A stretch of DNA of 64,000 nt from JABDIP01 sp965212545 (GTDB lineage Bacteria; Pseudomonadota; Alphaproteobacteria; DSM-16000; Inquilinaceae). The DNA lies in the NCBI GenBank assembly GCA_965212545.1, contig CBDBVB010000038.1:1-64000 (forward strand), read 5' to 3'. Shown here one piece after another: positions 45,010-53,248 of this stretch. Every line of letters starts with the position of its first letter. Position 1 is the first letter of the stretch. Below the pieces are notes generated by a model, which was not told the origin of the DNA, searched no databases, and saw nothing but the letters and a program-made list of their open reading frames with translations. The translations under genes and the position numbers were made by a program.

Positions 45010-45636
45010 TCACTTCGGCCAGCTTCTAAATGCCCGAGTGAAAACGACTGGGGCAAGATCGGCAGGCTTCCCGTCAACTTGCAGGGTCTTGAGGCTTAAT
45101 GTGAAAGAATCGAGGCCGGCCCTGGATACATCGAAGGTCAGAATGAACCGGTAAGGCGCGCTTCTCGCGTCTATCGTTCTTGCACCTTCAATTGGCAGCA
45201 ACTTGTACTCCGACCTCCCAACGTCATGATGCTCGATAGTCTGCATCACAATTCTCGAAGGCTGTAGGCGCAGAGCAGTGTCCGGGATTGTGACTGTCGA
45301 TTCCTCCAATTCAAGCAATACTTCGCCGCGCACGATGTCTATTCGAACATCGACTGTCAGCGGTTCATCAATGATTTCTGTTTCTGACCCTGGCGTAGGG
45401 ACAATGACCAATGGCGCGAATAAAGCCTGAAGTTCTTCTGAGATTACGGTTGAGTTGATGGTCACACGCGCATCGACCAAGTCGAATGTCGCCATGCCGC
45501 TCTCATCATCAGAGGTACCGCTCGGTACAAGCACTTCCTGGCGGACGGACCCGCTGCACCCTGCGAAGACAATCCCGCATAGAACAAAGCATGCGTGAAT
45601 GTAACACCATTGAATCACTGACATATATCGGATCAT
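45010..45636 (-). CDS. Putative lipoprotein of unknown function
   Basis: Protein of about 208 residues. The N-terminal hydrophobic segment ends FAGCSG, a lipobox, so probably an outer- or inner-membrane lipoprotein. The mature part is beta-rich (VDVRIDIVRGEVLLELEES). Start uncertain: ATG 45636 or 45624; a longer frame to 45702 exists. Base composition is clearly more AT-rich than neighbours, suggesting acquisition. I do not recognise the family. Confidence 0.6.
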   Translation of the reverse strand: MIRYMSVIQWCYIHACFVLCGIVFAGCSGSVRQEVLVPSGTSDDESGMATFDLVDARVTINSTVISEELQALFAPLVIVPTPGSETEIIDEPLTVDVRIDIVRGEVLLELEESTVTIPDTALRLQPSRIVMQTIEHHDVGRSEYKLLPIEGARTIDARSAPYRFILTFDVSRAGLDSFTLSLKTLQVDGKPADLAPVVFTRAFRSWPK

Positions 45637-46206
45637 CGAAGGACTGGCGGCAGAATTATGCGTAGGCTTGAACAATTGATCACCAACTCGCCCTTGGGTC
45701 AAATGTGGGATATGCAGGACGTTCTACGGAGCGGTGCTTTGGTTTGTCTGACGAGTACAGTTTAACTGCCGAGGTCGTCATTGACAATCTGGGAGGATTG
45801 GCAATTCAGTGGGTTTATTTTGCGGAGATACTCCGTACGATTTGGTTTGATTGTGTCGGGACCTGCAACTTGGTCACAATCGGAGTTGGCTAATCAGCGA
45901 CAGGCGCTGCCCCGGCCAACTCGTCCAGCACACTATCCAAAGCGGACATGTACAGTGCTGCCGCTCGAACGGCGTGCACGAGTATCAGCCCTGATCAGCC
46001 CGGCATGCTCCCACTTCTTGCCGCGCAAGAACAGGTCGTCCTTGGGTGGGCGAGCGGAGGGCAGGCCGGTGTCGACTCCGATTGGATGGAATAACCGCCA
46101 TGACGTTCAGGCTGTCGGACTCCAAAACAATTCTCGACGTTGTGGCATCGAGGCGGGTCGTCGTCGGCATACGGGCACATAAGCCAACAGCCGAGGAATT
46201 ATTCCG
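45637..46206. other. AT-richer intergenic region, no convincing gene
   Basis: 570 bases between the divergent lipoprotein and VWA genes, with lower GC than the rest of the window. Short frames at 45705-45893 and 45781-46182 have no family resemblance and no good ribosome-binding sites. It may hold remnants of transferred DNA. The last bases (GAGGAATTATTCCG) supply the ribosome-binding site of the VWA gene. Confidence 0.55.
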
Positions 46207-47991
46207 ATGACTCACTTGTCCAGCCGCCCGTCGCAGACGGCGACCGCCCTGATGGGCGGCGTGTCCATTCTTGCGCTCCTGTTTGTCGTTGCATGCTCTG
46301 AGCAGGAGGTGGCGCAGCCCGATCCCGCCACCGTGGAACGGGACGCCGCGCCACAGGAAACGGTCCTGACCGATCAAGCGCGAACACGCGTCGAACGACA
46401 GGTATACGAGGATCGATCCGATACGTCCCTGGAAGCCGTGACGGGCCCTTCGTCGTCGACGCCGCCGCGCGCCGTGCGGGTACAACCGGCGCCTGGACAG
46501 GGTATGCGGGGGATGGCGATGCCGGTGGTGGGCGATTACGCCCCGCCTCCGACACCGCAGGAGTATCGCGACCGCTATGAGGATTTCGATGCCAATCCGG
46601 TCAAGCTGGTTTCCGAGCATGCGGTTTCGACCTTCTCGATCGATGTCGATACGGCCTCCTACGCCAATGTGCGGCGCTTCCTGCGCGACGGCACCTTGCC
46701 GCCGGTCGATGCCGTCCGGACCGAGGAGCTGATCAACTATTTCGACTATGCCTATGTGGCGCCGGACAGCACCGACGAGCCCTTCGCCGCCGATGTGGCG
46801 GTGTTCGATTCGCCCTGGGACGACGGCAGTCAGCTCATCCGCATCGGCCTGCAGGGCTACGAGCTGGCAGTGGAGGAACGGCCGCCGGCCAATCTGGTGT
46901 TCCTGGTCGACACTTCGGGCTCGATGAGCAGCCCCGACAAGCTGCCACTGCTGAAGCAGTCGCTGATCATGCTGGTCAACGAGATGCGCGATGAGGACAC
47001 GATCTCCATCGTCGCCTATGCCGGCTCGGCCGGTGTCGTCCTGGAGCCGACCAGCGGCGCCGAGCGCGGCAAGATCAGAACGGCCATCGAGCGATTCCAG
47101 TCCGGCGGCAGCACCGCCGGCGCGGAGGGCATCCGCCAAGCCTATCAGCTGGCCGAGTCGTCGTTCGACGAGGACGCCATCAACCGGGTGATCCTGGCCA
47201 CCGATGGTGATTTCAACGTCGGCATCACCGATTCGGAGCAGCTGGAGGATTTCGTCGCCCGCAAGCGCGAGACCGGCGTGTACCTGTCGGTGCTGGGCTT
47301 CGGTCGCGGCAACCTGAACGATCAGCTGATGCAGACCCTGACCCAGGCCGGCAACGGCAACGCCGCCTACATCGACAGCGTTATGGAGGCGCGCAAGGTG
47401 CTGGTCGACGAGATGGGCGCGACCCTGTTCACTATCGCCGACGACGTGAAAGTGCAGATCGAGTTCAACCCGGAATTCGTCGCAGAGTACCGGCTGATCG
47501 GATACGAGACCCGGATGCTGAACCGCGAGGATTTCAACAATGACCGGGTCGATGCCGGCGAGGTCGGAAGCGGGCATTCCATCACGGCCCTGTACGAGAT
47601 CACGCCTCCGGACAGCGCTTCGCGGCTGGTCGACGATCTGCGATACGGGTCGTCCGAGGAGACGGTTTCGACCGGATCCGGCGAGCTCGCCTTCCTGCGG
47701 ATCCGCTACAAGCCGCCGGGCGGTAGCGAGAGCCTGCTGATCGAGCAGCCGATCCTGGCCAGCGCCAGCACCACCTTCGAGGCGGCGCCGGATGAGGCCC
47801 GATTTGCCGCTGCCGTCGCCGGGTTCGGCCAGCTGTTGCGCGGCGACCCGAATGTCGAGGATCTGACCTTCGCTGAGATCCTGGATATCGCCCGGGATGC
47901 TCGCGGCGAGGATGCATTCGGATACCGGTCCGAGTTCCTGCAGCTGACCCAACTGGCCGAGAGCGCCGCCGCCATGCGGCCGCTCAACTGA
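46207..47991 (+). CDS. VWA-domain lipoprotein of the YfbK type
   Basis: Protein of 594 residues. The signal peptide ends LLFVVACSEQ (lipobox). A linker of about 110 residues is followed by the YfbK N-terminal region (STFSIDVDTASYANVRRFL), the von Willebrand factor A domain with MIDAS DTSGSMS (about residues 235-405), and a C-terminal DUF3520-like region ending in the RxEFLQLTQLAES helix. MIDAS proteins bind ligands through Mg2+ and often act in assembly or sensing at the envelope. It is directly upstream of two sigma-like/membrane-protein pairs on the same strand. Confidence 0.9.
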   Translation: MTHLSSRPSQTATALMGGVSILALLFVVACSEQEVAQPDPATVERDAAPQETVLTDQARTRVERQVYEDRSDTSLEAVTGPSSSTPPRAVRVQPAPGQGMRGMAMPVVGDYAPPPTPQEYRDRYEDFDANPVKLVSEHAVSTFSIDVDTASYANVRRFLRDGTLPPVDAVRTEELINYFDYAYVAPDSTDEPFAADVAVFDSPWDDGSQLIRIGLQGYELAVEERPPANLVFLVDTSGSMSSPDKLPLLKQSLIMLVNEMRDEDTISIVAYAGSAGVVLEPTSGAERGKIRTAIERFQSGGSTAGAEGIRQAYQLAESSFDEDAINRVILATDGDFNVGITDSEQLEDFVARKRETGVYLSVLGFGRGNLNDQLMQTLTQAGNGNAAYIDSVMEARKVLVDEMGATLFTIADDVKVQIEFNPEFVAEYRLIGYETRMLNREDFNNDRVDAGEVGSGHSITALYEITPPDSASRLVDDLRYGSSEETVSTGSGELAFLRIRYKPPGGSESLLIEQPILASASTTFEAAPDEARFAAAVAGFGQLLRGDPNVEDLTFAEILDIARDARGEDAFGYRSEFLQLTQLAESAAAMRPLN

Positions 47992-48023
47992 GCCGGCAAT
48001 CCGGCGGCAAGGGGGCCGATCGT

Positions 48024-48668
48024 ATGCAAACTCGACCGGACGCGTCGGGAGAGGACGACCATCGTCGTCTGCTGTACGATCGGTCCCCGATGCCGGGGCG
48101 ACAGATCGATTGGACGGCGCAGGATTGGGAGGATCTGGTCCCGCGTCTTTTGCTGCTGGCGGTCTCGCGGCTGTCGCGCATGACCTGGCGCGGACGCCGA
48201 CAGGGGCCGACGCCGGGTGCCGCGCAGCCGGAGGATTTCGTCAACGATGCGATCGCCAAGACCATGGCCGGCATCCGCGTATGGGATCCCGAGCGATGCA
48301 CCCTGTTCCAGCACCTAGCCGGCGCGATCGTGAGCGACATCTCCCACGCGGCGGAATCCTCCGAGAACCGGATCACCCTATCCGCCACCGCTGCGCCGTC
48401 GGACTCCGACTGGCCGCCGGACCACGCGGATGACGATCCCGATCCCGAGCAGGCGGCGATGTGGCAGTCCGAGCAGCGCCGGCTGATCGCCCATCTCGAC
48501 GGGCTCGATCCGCTGCTTGGGCGCATGGCCATGCACATGCTGATCGAGGATTGCCGTGAGACGGCCGATCTCTGCCTGGCGCTGGACCTGGCGCCATCGG
48601 ACATCGCCAACCTGCGCAAGCGGCTGAAGCGGGCGGTGCGGGCCTATATCGTGGAGCACGGCGAATGA
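48024..48668 (+). CDS. Sigma-70-like (ECF-type) protein, first copy
   Basis: Protein of 214 residues (an internal ATG at 48090 matches the start of the paralogue better). IDWTAQDWEDLVPRLLLLAV is a motif shared with the 50220 gene. Region-2-like helices follow: PEDFVNDAIAKTMAGIRVWD and LFQHLAGAIVSDISHA. The C-terminal part (TADLCLALDLAPSDIANLRK RLKR, read across) looks like a region-4 helix-turn-helix. It lies 32 bases after the VWA gene and overlaps the membrane-protein gene by 4 bases. Divergent from standard ECF factors; promoter recognition is inference. Confidence 0.68.
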   Translation: MQTRPDASGEDDHRRLLYDRSPMPGRQIDWTAQDWEDLVPRLLLLAVSRLSRMTWRGRRQGPTPGAAQPEDFVNDAIAKTMAGIRVWDPERCTLFQHLAGAIVSDISHAAESSENRITLSATAAPSDSDWPPDHADDDPDPEQAAMWQSEQRRLIAHLDGLDPLLGRMAMHMLIEDCRETADLCLALDLAPSDIANLRKRLKRAVRAYIVEHGE

Positions 48669-50095
48669 GCGCCGCGGCGACCCCCGCCCGCCGCCTGCTG
48701 GCGCTTCTGGAAGAGGAGCGCTCGCTGGAGACCCGGCCCGGAGACGAGGTCCGCGCTGATCTGGCGGCGCTGGGCATCGACCTGGACGGCCCGGTCCGGC
48801 TGGCGCGCCGGATGGCGGAGCGCGGCCCCGACCCGGCCGCCACGCTGCTCGACGCGGTCATCGAGGACGAGGCCGCCGAGGCCGACATCGCAGCGGTGGA
48901 AGCCGCCGATATCGATCAGATCCGCGCCCGGCTCCAGACCGGTACCGTGGCTGCGGTAACCGCCGAGGCGCAACGCCGGGCCGGGGCGCAATCGAATGTC
49001 GTGGGCATCGATCGCCGCCGGCGCGGCGCGGTCTGGGCCTGGACCGGGTCGATTGTCGGCATGGCGGCATGTGCGCTGATCGTCGTCGCCGTGTGGTGGC
49101 CGTCATCGGATCCGGTGCCATCGCCTGCGGCGGTCATGGTCGAACGCTTCGCGCCGGAAAGCCCGGCGGTCGGACGGATGGCAGCTGAGCGATCGCCGGA
49201 CGCTTCGGCGGCAGCGAGCCTTGCAGCCGGCCCGATCGGCGCGCCGGAAGCGGCATCGCCGGATGCGACGGCGGATGTCGCCGATCCCGATTCGTTGGAG
49301 CCGCCGGCCCCTGAGCAGCCCGTGGCGCCGTCCCGGGACGATCTGGCGGGTATGGAGAGTCGCCTCGGTGCGGCCGCCACCCCGAGTCCGGACATGCCGG
49401 TCGAGGCCGATGCGGCGGGCCGGACCGAAGCCGAAGGCGCCATGGGTTCGGCCGGGATCGCAACGAGCGAGGCAATTCCGCTGGCCATCGAAGATATCGA
49501 CGATTCGTTCGTGCCGCCGCCTCCACCGTCGACTCCGGCCGAACGCCGGCCGCTCGGCGATCTCGCGATGGAGATGCCGGCCGAAACCGGTGCGGAGTCA
49601 GCAGCCACAACCCCAACCCGTGTCGAAATCCCCTCGATCGAGGACCTGATCGCATCGCTTCCCGGCGGCAGCGCAGGGTCCATGCGGGGGCTTCGGGTAG
49701 ATGACGGGCCGCCGGCGGCGGTTCGGTCACAGGAGGTCGCGGACCTGCCACATGTAGTGGCCGATCTGGCGCTCTTCGTTCCCTGGGAGCCGGATCTGGG
49801 GCAAATACGCAAGGATGCTGTGCTCGTCATGGCGGACGACGCCCTCCAGAACGGCATCGGCGACTGGCCTGGGGCGGTATTGGGCCGTCGCGCCGACGCG
49901 CTGCGGATCGCGGACGGTATGGCCATCCAGGCCCTCATGACGCTTCGATCGGGGGGCTCGGATCGCGACACTATCCTGGTCCGGAATCAAAGCGCTCTGC
50001 CGCCGCTGGCGGACGAATCGCTCCGTCCGCTCCTGGTCCGTTGGTTCGGCGATCGTGCTTCGGATTTTGCGCTGATCTCACTTCCGGACCGGTGA
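48665..50095 (+). CDS. Single-pass membrane protein, anti-sigma-like partner, first copy
   Basis: Protein of 476 residues. The cytoplasmic N-terminus (TPARRLLALLEEE, DLAALGIDLDGPV) is shared with the 50738 paralogue. One membrane helix lies at about 120-143 (TGSIVGMAACALIVVAVWW). A long Pro/Ala/Glu-rich periplasmic linker leads to a compact C-terminal domain (RRADALRIADGMAIQALMTL to FALISL) that the paralogue also has. Its overlap with a sigma-like gene and its topology suggest an anti-sigma or signal-sensing role. No zinc HxxxCxxC motif is present. Family not recognised. Confidence 0.7.
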   Translation: MSAAATPARRLLALLEEERSLETRPGDEVRADLAALGIDLDGPVRLARRMAERGPDPAATLLDAVIEDEAAEADIAAVEAADIDQIRARLQTGTVAAVTAEAQRRAGAQSNVVGIDRRRRGAVWAWTGSIVGMAACALIVVAVWWPSSDPVPSPAAVMVERFAPESPAVGRMAAERSPDASAAASLAAGPIGAPEAASPDATADVADPDSLEPPAPEQPVAPSRDDLAGMESRLGAAATPSPDMPVEADAAGRTEAEGAMGSAGIATSEAIPLAIEDIDDSFVPPPPPSTPAERRPLGDLAMEMPAETGAESAATTPTRVEIPSIEDLIASLPGGSAGSMRGLRVDDGPPAAVRSQEVADLPHVVADLALFVPWEPDLGQIRKDAVLVMADDALQNGIGDWPGAVLGRRADALRIADGMAIQALMTLRSGGSDRDTILVRNQSALPPLADESLRPLLVRWFGDRASDFALISLPDR

Positions 50096-50219
50096 GGTCG
50101 GCCGTGACGGCCGGCCCCAGACGGACGGCCTTCCCACCTTTGCCTTGATCCTGCCATCGCGAGGCCGTTCCTTGTGCCTCGACGCACGGTAAGACCCGTA
50201 CCCTTTGATTTGGACTGTG

Positions 50220-50741
50220 ATGTACCCTTCAGCGCCAATGAACGGCGATTCGATCAACTGGACGGCCCAGGACTGGGACGAGATCATTCCGCGACTGATG
50301 TTGGTTGCGGTCCTTCGGCTTGCCCACCTGGCGTCGGAGGCCGATCGCCAGGGGCTGCCGGCCAGCTTTGCCGATGCCCAGGACGTGGTCGTGCAGGCCG
50401 TCTCGCAGACGATATCCGGTCTCAGGGAATGGGATCAGGACGACGACACCCTGTACCGGCATCTTGCCCGGATCGTGATCGGTGGCATATCCGCCAAGGC
50501 CGGCTCGTCGCTCAGCGAAGGTCCGGGCGAGGGCTGGCGCGATGAGCGCCGTCAGCTTCTGGACCATCTCTATGACAAGGACGAGAGGCTGGGCGAGATG
50601 GCATCGCTCATGCTGCTGGAGAATTGCTGTGACACCACAGAACTGGCCACGGCGCTGGAGGTCGTGCCAGTGGAGGTCACCAATCTGCGCCGCCGGATGA
50701 AACATGAGGTCCGCGACTACATCGCGGGACGCCGGACATGA
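50220..50741 (+). CDS. Sigma-70-like (ECF-type) protein, second copy
   Basis: Protein of about 173 residues, paralogue of the 48024 product. INWTAQDWDEIIPRLMLVAV aligns with IDWTAQDWEDLVPRLLLLAV; DAQDVVVQAVSQTISGLREWD aligns with the region-2 helix; TTELATALEVVPVEVTNLRR is the helix-turn-helix-like end. Starts at TTG 50205, ATG 50220 or ATG 50238 are all possible. It has drifted further from canonical sigma factors. It overlaps the next gene by 4 bases, exactly as in the first pair. Confidence 0.62.
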   Translation: MYPSAPMNGDSINWTAQDWDEIIPRLMLVAVLRLAHLASEADRQGLPASFADAQDVVVQAVSQTISGLREWDQDDDTLYRHLARIVIGGISAKAGSSLSEGPGEGWRDERRQLLDHLYDKDERLGEMASLMLLENCCDTTELATALEVVPVEVTNLRRRMKHEVRDYIAGRRT

Positions 50742-51925
50742 GCGGCGGGACTCCGGCCCGGCAATTGTTGCTGCTCCTCGGAGACGAGGGGGCCGTCGCC
50801 GAGCAGCCGATCGAGGAGGTGATTGACGAGCTTGCGGCGCTGGGGCTCGATGCCTCCGCCACAGTCGCGATGGTCAGGAAACAGACCGCGCGCCCGGCCC
50901 CTCAACCGACTCCGGCGCCGCAACCGATCCCGGACCCAACACCGCTGCGGCCGGTCGAAGCCATCGAGCCCGTCGCGCCGCCCCGCCGAATTCAGCCGGT
51001 TGAACCCGAAGTACCGGTTCGACCTGTGGCTCCCTTGCAGCCCGCCTATAGCACCGTCGGCAATGGACCGGACCTGATGGCCGATATCGGCACGCGCGCC
51101 GGCGGTGCGGCTGAAATCGAAGAGAGCAAGGAACGCAAGGAGCGCAAGGAACGCCGGAAGGGCGGAATGGCGCTGGCCATCCTCGGCCTGTTCGCAGCCT
51201 CGGCGGCGGCGGCGGCAGTCGTGGTGAGCGTCTGGCCGGAGGTCCTGGACATGGACCCCGCGACGGTTCTGGCCACACTGGTGCCCGAGAAAACGGTCAT
51301 AGCGGCCGAGCCGCAGCCGGACCAACCGCCAACCGAGGTGACCGTTTCCCGGGTCGAGCCGGTACCGCCACCACAGCCCGAGCCGGTTGTCGTGGTGCGA
51401 CCGGAACCCGCACCGGCACCGGCACCACCGCCGCAGCCCGCAGCCCAGGTGGCTGTGCCGGCGCCGGCTTCACAGCCGGCTGCAACGGCGACGGATCCCA
51501 ATGCGCCGCTCAATATCGTTCCCAAGGTGCAGGCGCCACCAGTGCAGGAGGCCCGCCTGCCGGAGAACGTCGCTCGGCCCTTCACGCCGCCGCCGGCAAT
51601 CGTAGCTTTCGTGCCGGTCGAGCGGGAATTGCTGGCGGAATCCGGCACCGGTGTCTTGTCGAGCGGATCTCGCGCGGGTGGCGGTCCCAGCGCCGATGAA
51701 CGGCGTCTGGCGACCCGGGTGGCGGATGCCGAGCGCATCGCCGCCGGCCGCCCGATCGCCGCCCTGGTGACCATGAGCGGTGCCGATGAATCCTACGATG
51801 CCGTCATCCTCAAGCGCCCACGGGTCGAGGAAGACCGGACCATCGCCGATGCCGACCCCTCGCTGATTCCGATCCTCGGCGACGTTGCGCATCTGTTCGA
51901 TCTGGTGCGGCTGGCGCCGCAGTAA
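50738..51925 (+). CDS. Single-pass membrane protein, anti-sigma-like partner, second copy
   Basis: Protein of 395 residues, paralogue of the 48665 product. TPARQLLLLLGDE and ELAALGLDASATV match its N-terminus. A Pro-rich stretch and a Lys/Glu run precede one membrane helix at about 142-165. A Pro/Gln/Val-rich linker leads to the C-terminal domain RVADAERIAAGRPIAALVTM through DLVRL, which aligns with the first copy. Same inferred role: membrane partner or sensor for the overlapping sigma-like protein. Confidence 0.68.
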   Translation: MSGGTPARQLLLLLGDEGAVAEQPIEEVIDELAALGLDASATVAMVRKQTARPAPQPTPAPQPIPDPTPLRPVEAIEPVAPPRRIQPVEPEVPVRPVAPLQPAYSTVGNGPDLMADIGTRAGGAAEIEESKERKERKERRKGGMALAILGLFAASAAAAAVVVSVWPEVLDMDPATVLATLVPEKTVIAAEPQPDQPPTEVTVSRVEPVPPPQPEPVVVVRPEPAPAPAPPPQPAAQVAVPAPASQPAATATDPNAPLNIVPKVQAPPVQEARLPENVARPFTPPPAIVAFVPVERELLAESGTGVLSSGSRAGGGPSADERRLATRVADAERIAAGRPIAALVTMSGADESYDAVILKRPRVEEDRTIADADPSLIPILGDVAHLFDLVRLAPQ

Positions 51926-52007
51926 AATCTCCGGGCCACGCCGCCTTGACGGCGGGTTATGACACGCCGAACTCCAAGGAAGTGGCGTCGGCGGCGGTCG
52001 ATCGACT

Positions 52008-52751
52008 TCAGGCCAGAAATGCCGTATGGACAAATCCCTCACCGCCGGACGCGCGGATCAAGGCCCAATCGCCCTGCCTTGAGATGAGTTCTACGGATAC
52101 GCCATTCTCCAATAGTCCCCAGGCCAGCTTCTCGAATTCGATGCCAGGGCCTCCGCGAACGTTCAGCGAGCTTGCGCTCACGGTCCAGACGTCCTCGGCA
52201 TCGATGCTTCTCAGGACGTTGACCGCGGCCTCCACCTGGGCCCTTGCCAGAGCCGACTTTCGTTCGCTCGCGGCCGTCGCGTCGCCGGCGTTGGAGCCGA
52301 AGAACGGCTCTGTCAGGATCGACGGTTTCGGCCCCATCTGACTCAGATTGCGTGTGCCTCGACCGCCGCTCGCCTCGTTCGGGGTCTTCACGCCCCGGTC
52401 CCTGAGCCCCAATGTCGTGACCGTCGCATCCTGCACGGCTTCGGCCAGCGGTCGCGAGACTGCGGTGACGAAGAGCGTCTCCGACCCCGTGGCGGTTGGG
52501 CCGGCGGAATTGAAATGCAGTTCTATGGCTGCGTCTGCGCCCCAGTCCTTGGCGGCATCGTAGGCACCGACGATGCCGACATCGTCGCGGAAGAAGCTCT
52601 TGGCCTCGACATCGTCCATGTCTTCGAGATGAGCCGCCATCATCTGGGCGAGATCCTTGTTCCAGGAGTATTCATTCGCGCCGATGGGGGACACCCCGAA
52701 CGCCCCCTGCCTCTGCTCGGTATGCCCGATGACGAGTGCGAGTTTGATCAT
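52008..52751 (-). CDS. N-acetylmuramoyl-L-alanine amidase (amidase_3) with SH3 domain, no signal peptide
   Basis: Peptidoglycan amidase of 247 residues. The amidase_3 zinc and catalytic set is visible: His in VIGHTEQ, Glu in GANEYSWN, His in IELHFNS and Glu in SILTEPFF. A C-terminal bacterial SH3 domain (SSLNVRGGPG, GEGFVHTAFL) would bind wall. ATG 52751 follows AAGGGGACACGG, excluding a longer frame; from that start there is no export signal, as in phage endolysins. No other phage genes are adjacent. Confidence 0.85.
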   Translation of the reverse strand: MIKLALVIGHTEQRQGAFGVSPIGANEYSWNKDLAQMMAAHLEDMDDVEAKSFFRDDVGIVGAYDAAKDWGADAAIELHFNSAGPTATGSETLFVTAVSRPLAEAVQDATVTTLGLRDRGVKTPNEASGGRGTRNLSQMGPKPSILTEPFFGSNAGDATAASERKSALARAQVEAAVNVLRSIDAEDVWTVSASSLNVRGGPGIEFEKLAWGLLENGVSVELISRQGDWALIRASGGEGFVHTAFLA

Positions 52752-53248
52752 ATCCGTGTCCCCTTTGCTGGCCGCATCCGCCACCGGCCTGGCGCAGCGG
52801 TCGAGTTGACTCGATGCAATGCTCTCGCGGCGGCTTGCGGCCGACATGGCTCTGGAGAACTGTCTGCGCTGGCGGTCCGCACCGAGCCTCTCATTCCGAG
52901 ATGTCGAAGATTAGTGCAATTTGATTTAAATTGTCCATATATCAATTGCGGTTGGATGGGTGGGATCCGATTGCCTGCCGCGTGAGTACGCATTCCACGG
53001 GTGTCCAGGAGCCGCATCCGCTTCACCGACCGGCATTGTCCCAATTCCGGGCCTCTTGCCCTGCCCACCCACATTGACAGCCCGGCCCGTCCTTGTGTTT
53101 AGTGCCGGTCCAGAGGCGGCGCGCGTTTGGGCGCCGTTTTTGTATTGGGGCAATTCGGAGCCTGGTCGCTTCGCGCCGGAACGGCGTGGAGCGTGGATCA
53201 GCCTCCAACGGACCTTGTGACCTTGGATGGACCGGAAAGGCGGTCGTG
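52752..53248. other. Intergenic region before argD, with AT-rich inverted repeat
   Basis: 497 bases without a convincing gene. CAATTT/AAATTG arms at 52917-52933 lie in an AT-rich island (52905-52950) that probably holds the promoters of the amidase gene or argD. A terminator-like hairpin lies at 53117-53141. Confidence 0.55.
53117..53141 (+). terminator. Hairpin with T-run upstream of argD
   Basis: CGGCGC and GCGCCG form a 6-bp GC stem with an 8-base loop, followed by TTTTT. It lies 108 bases before the argD ATG, so it could be an attenuator or end an upstream transcript. Its stem is short. Confidence 0.5.

Noticed and set aside
45705..46182. Two short overlapping frames upstream of the VWA gene
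   Set aside because: No ribosome-binding sites, no recognisable similarity, and mutually overlapping frames; kept as intergenic.
52008..52751. Prophage remnant
   Set aside because: Only the amidase is phage-like; no capsid, tail, integrase or attachment repeats are found around it.
53093..53248. Extension of argD to an upstream in-frame start
   Set aside because: The extension is Arg-rich, crosses the terminator-like hairpin and has no family similarity.
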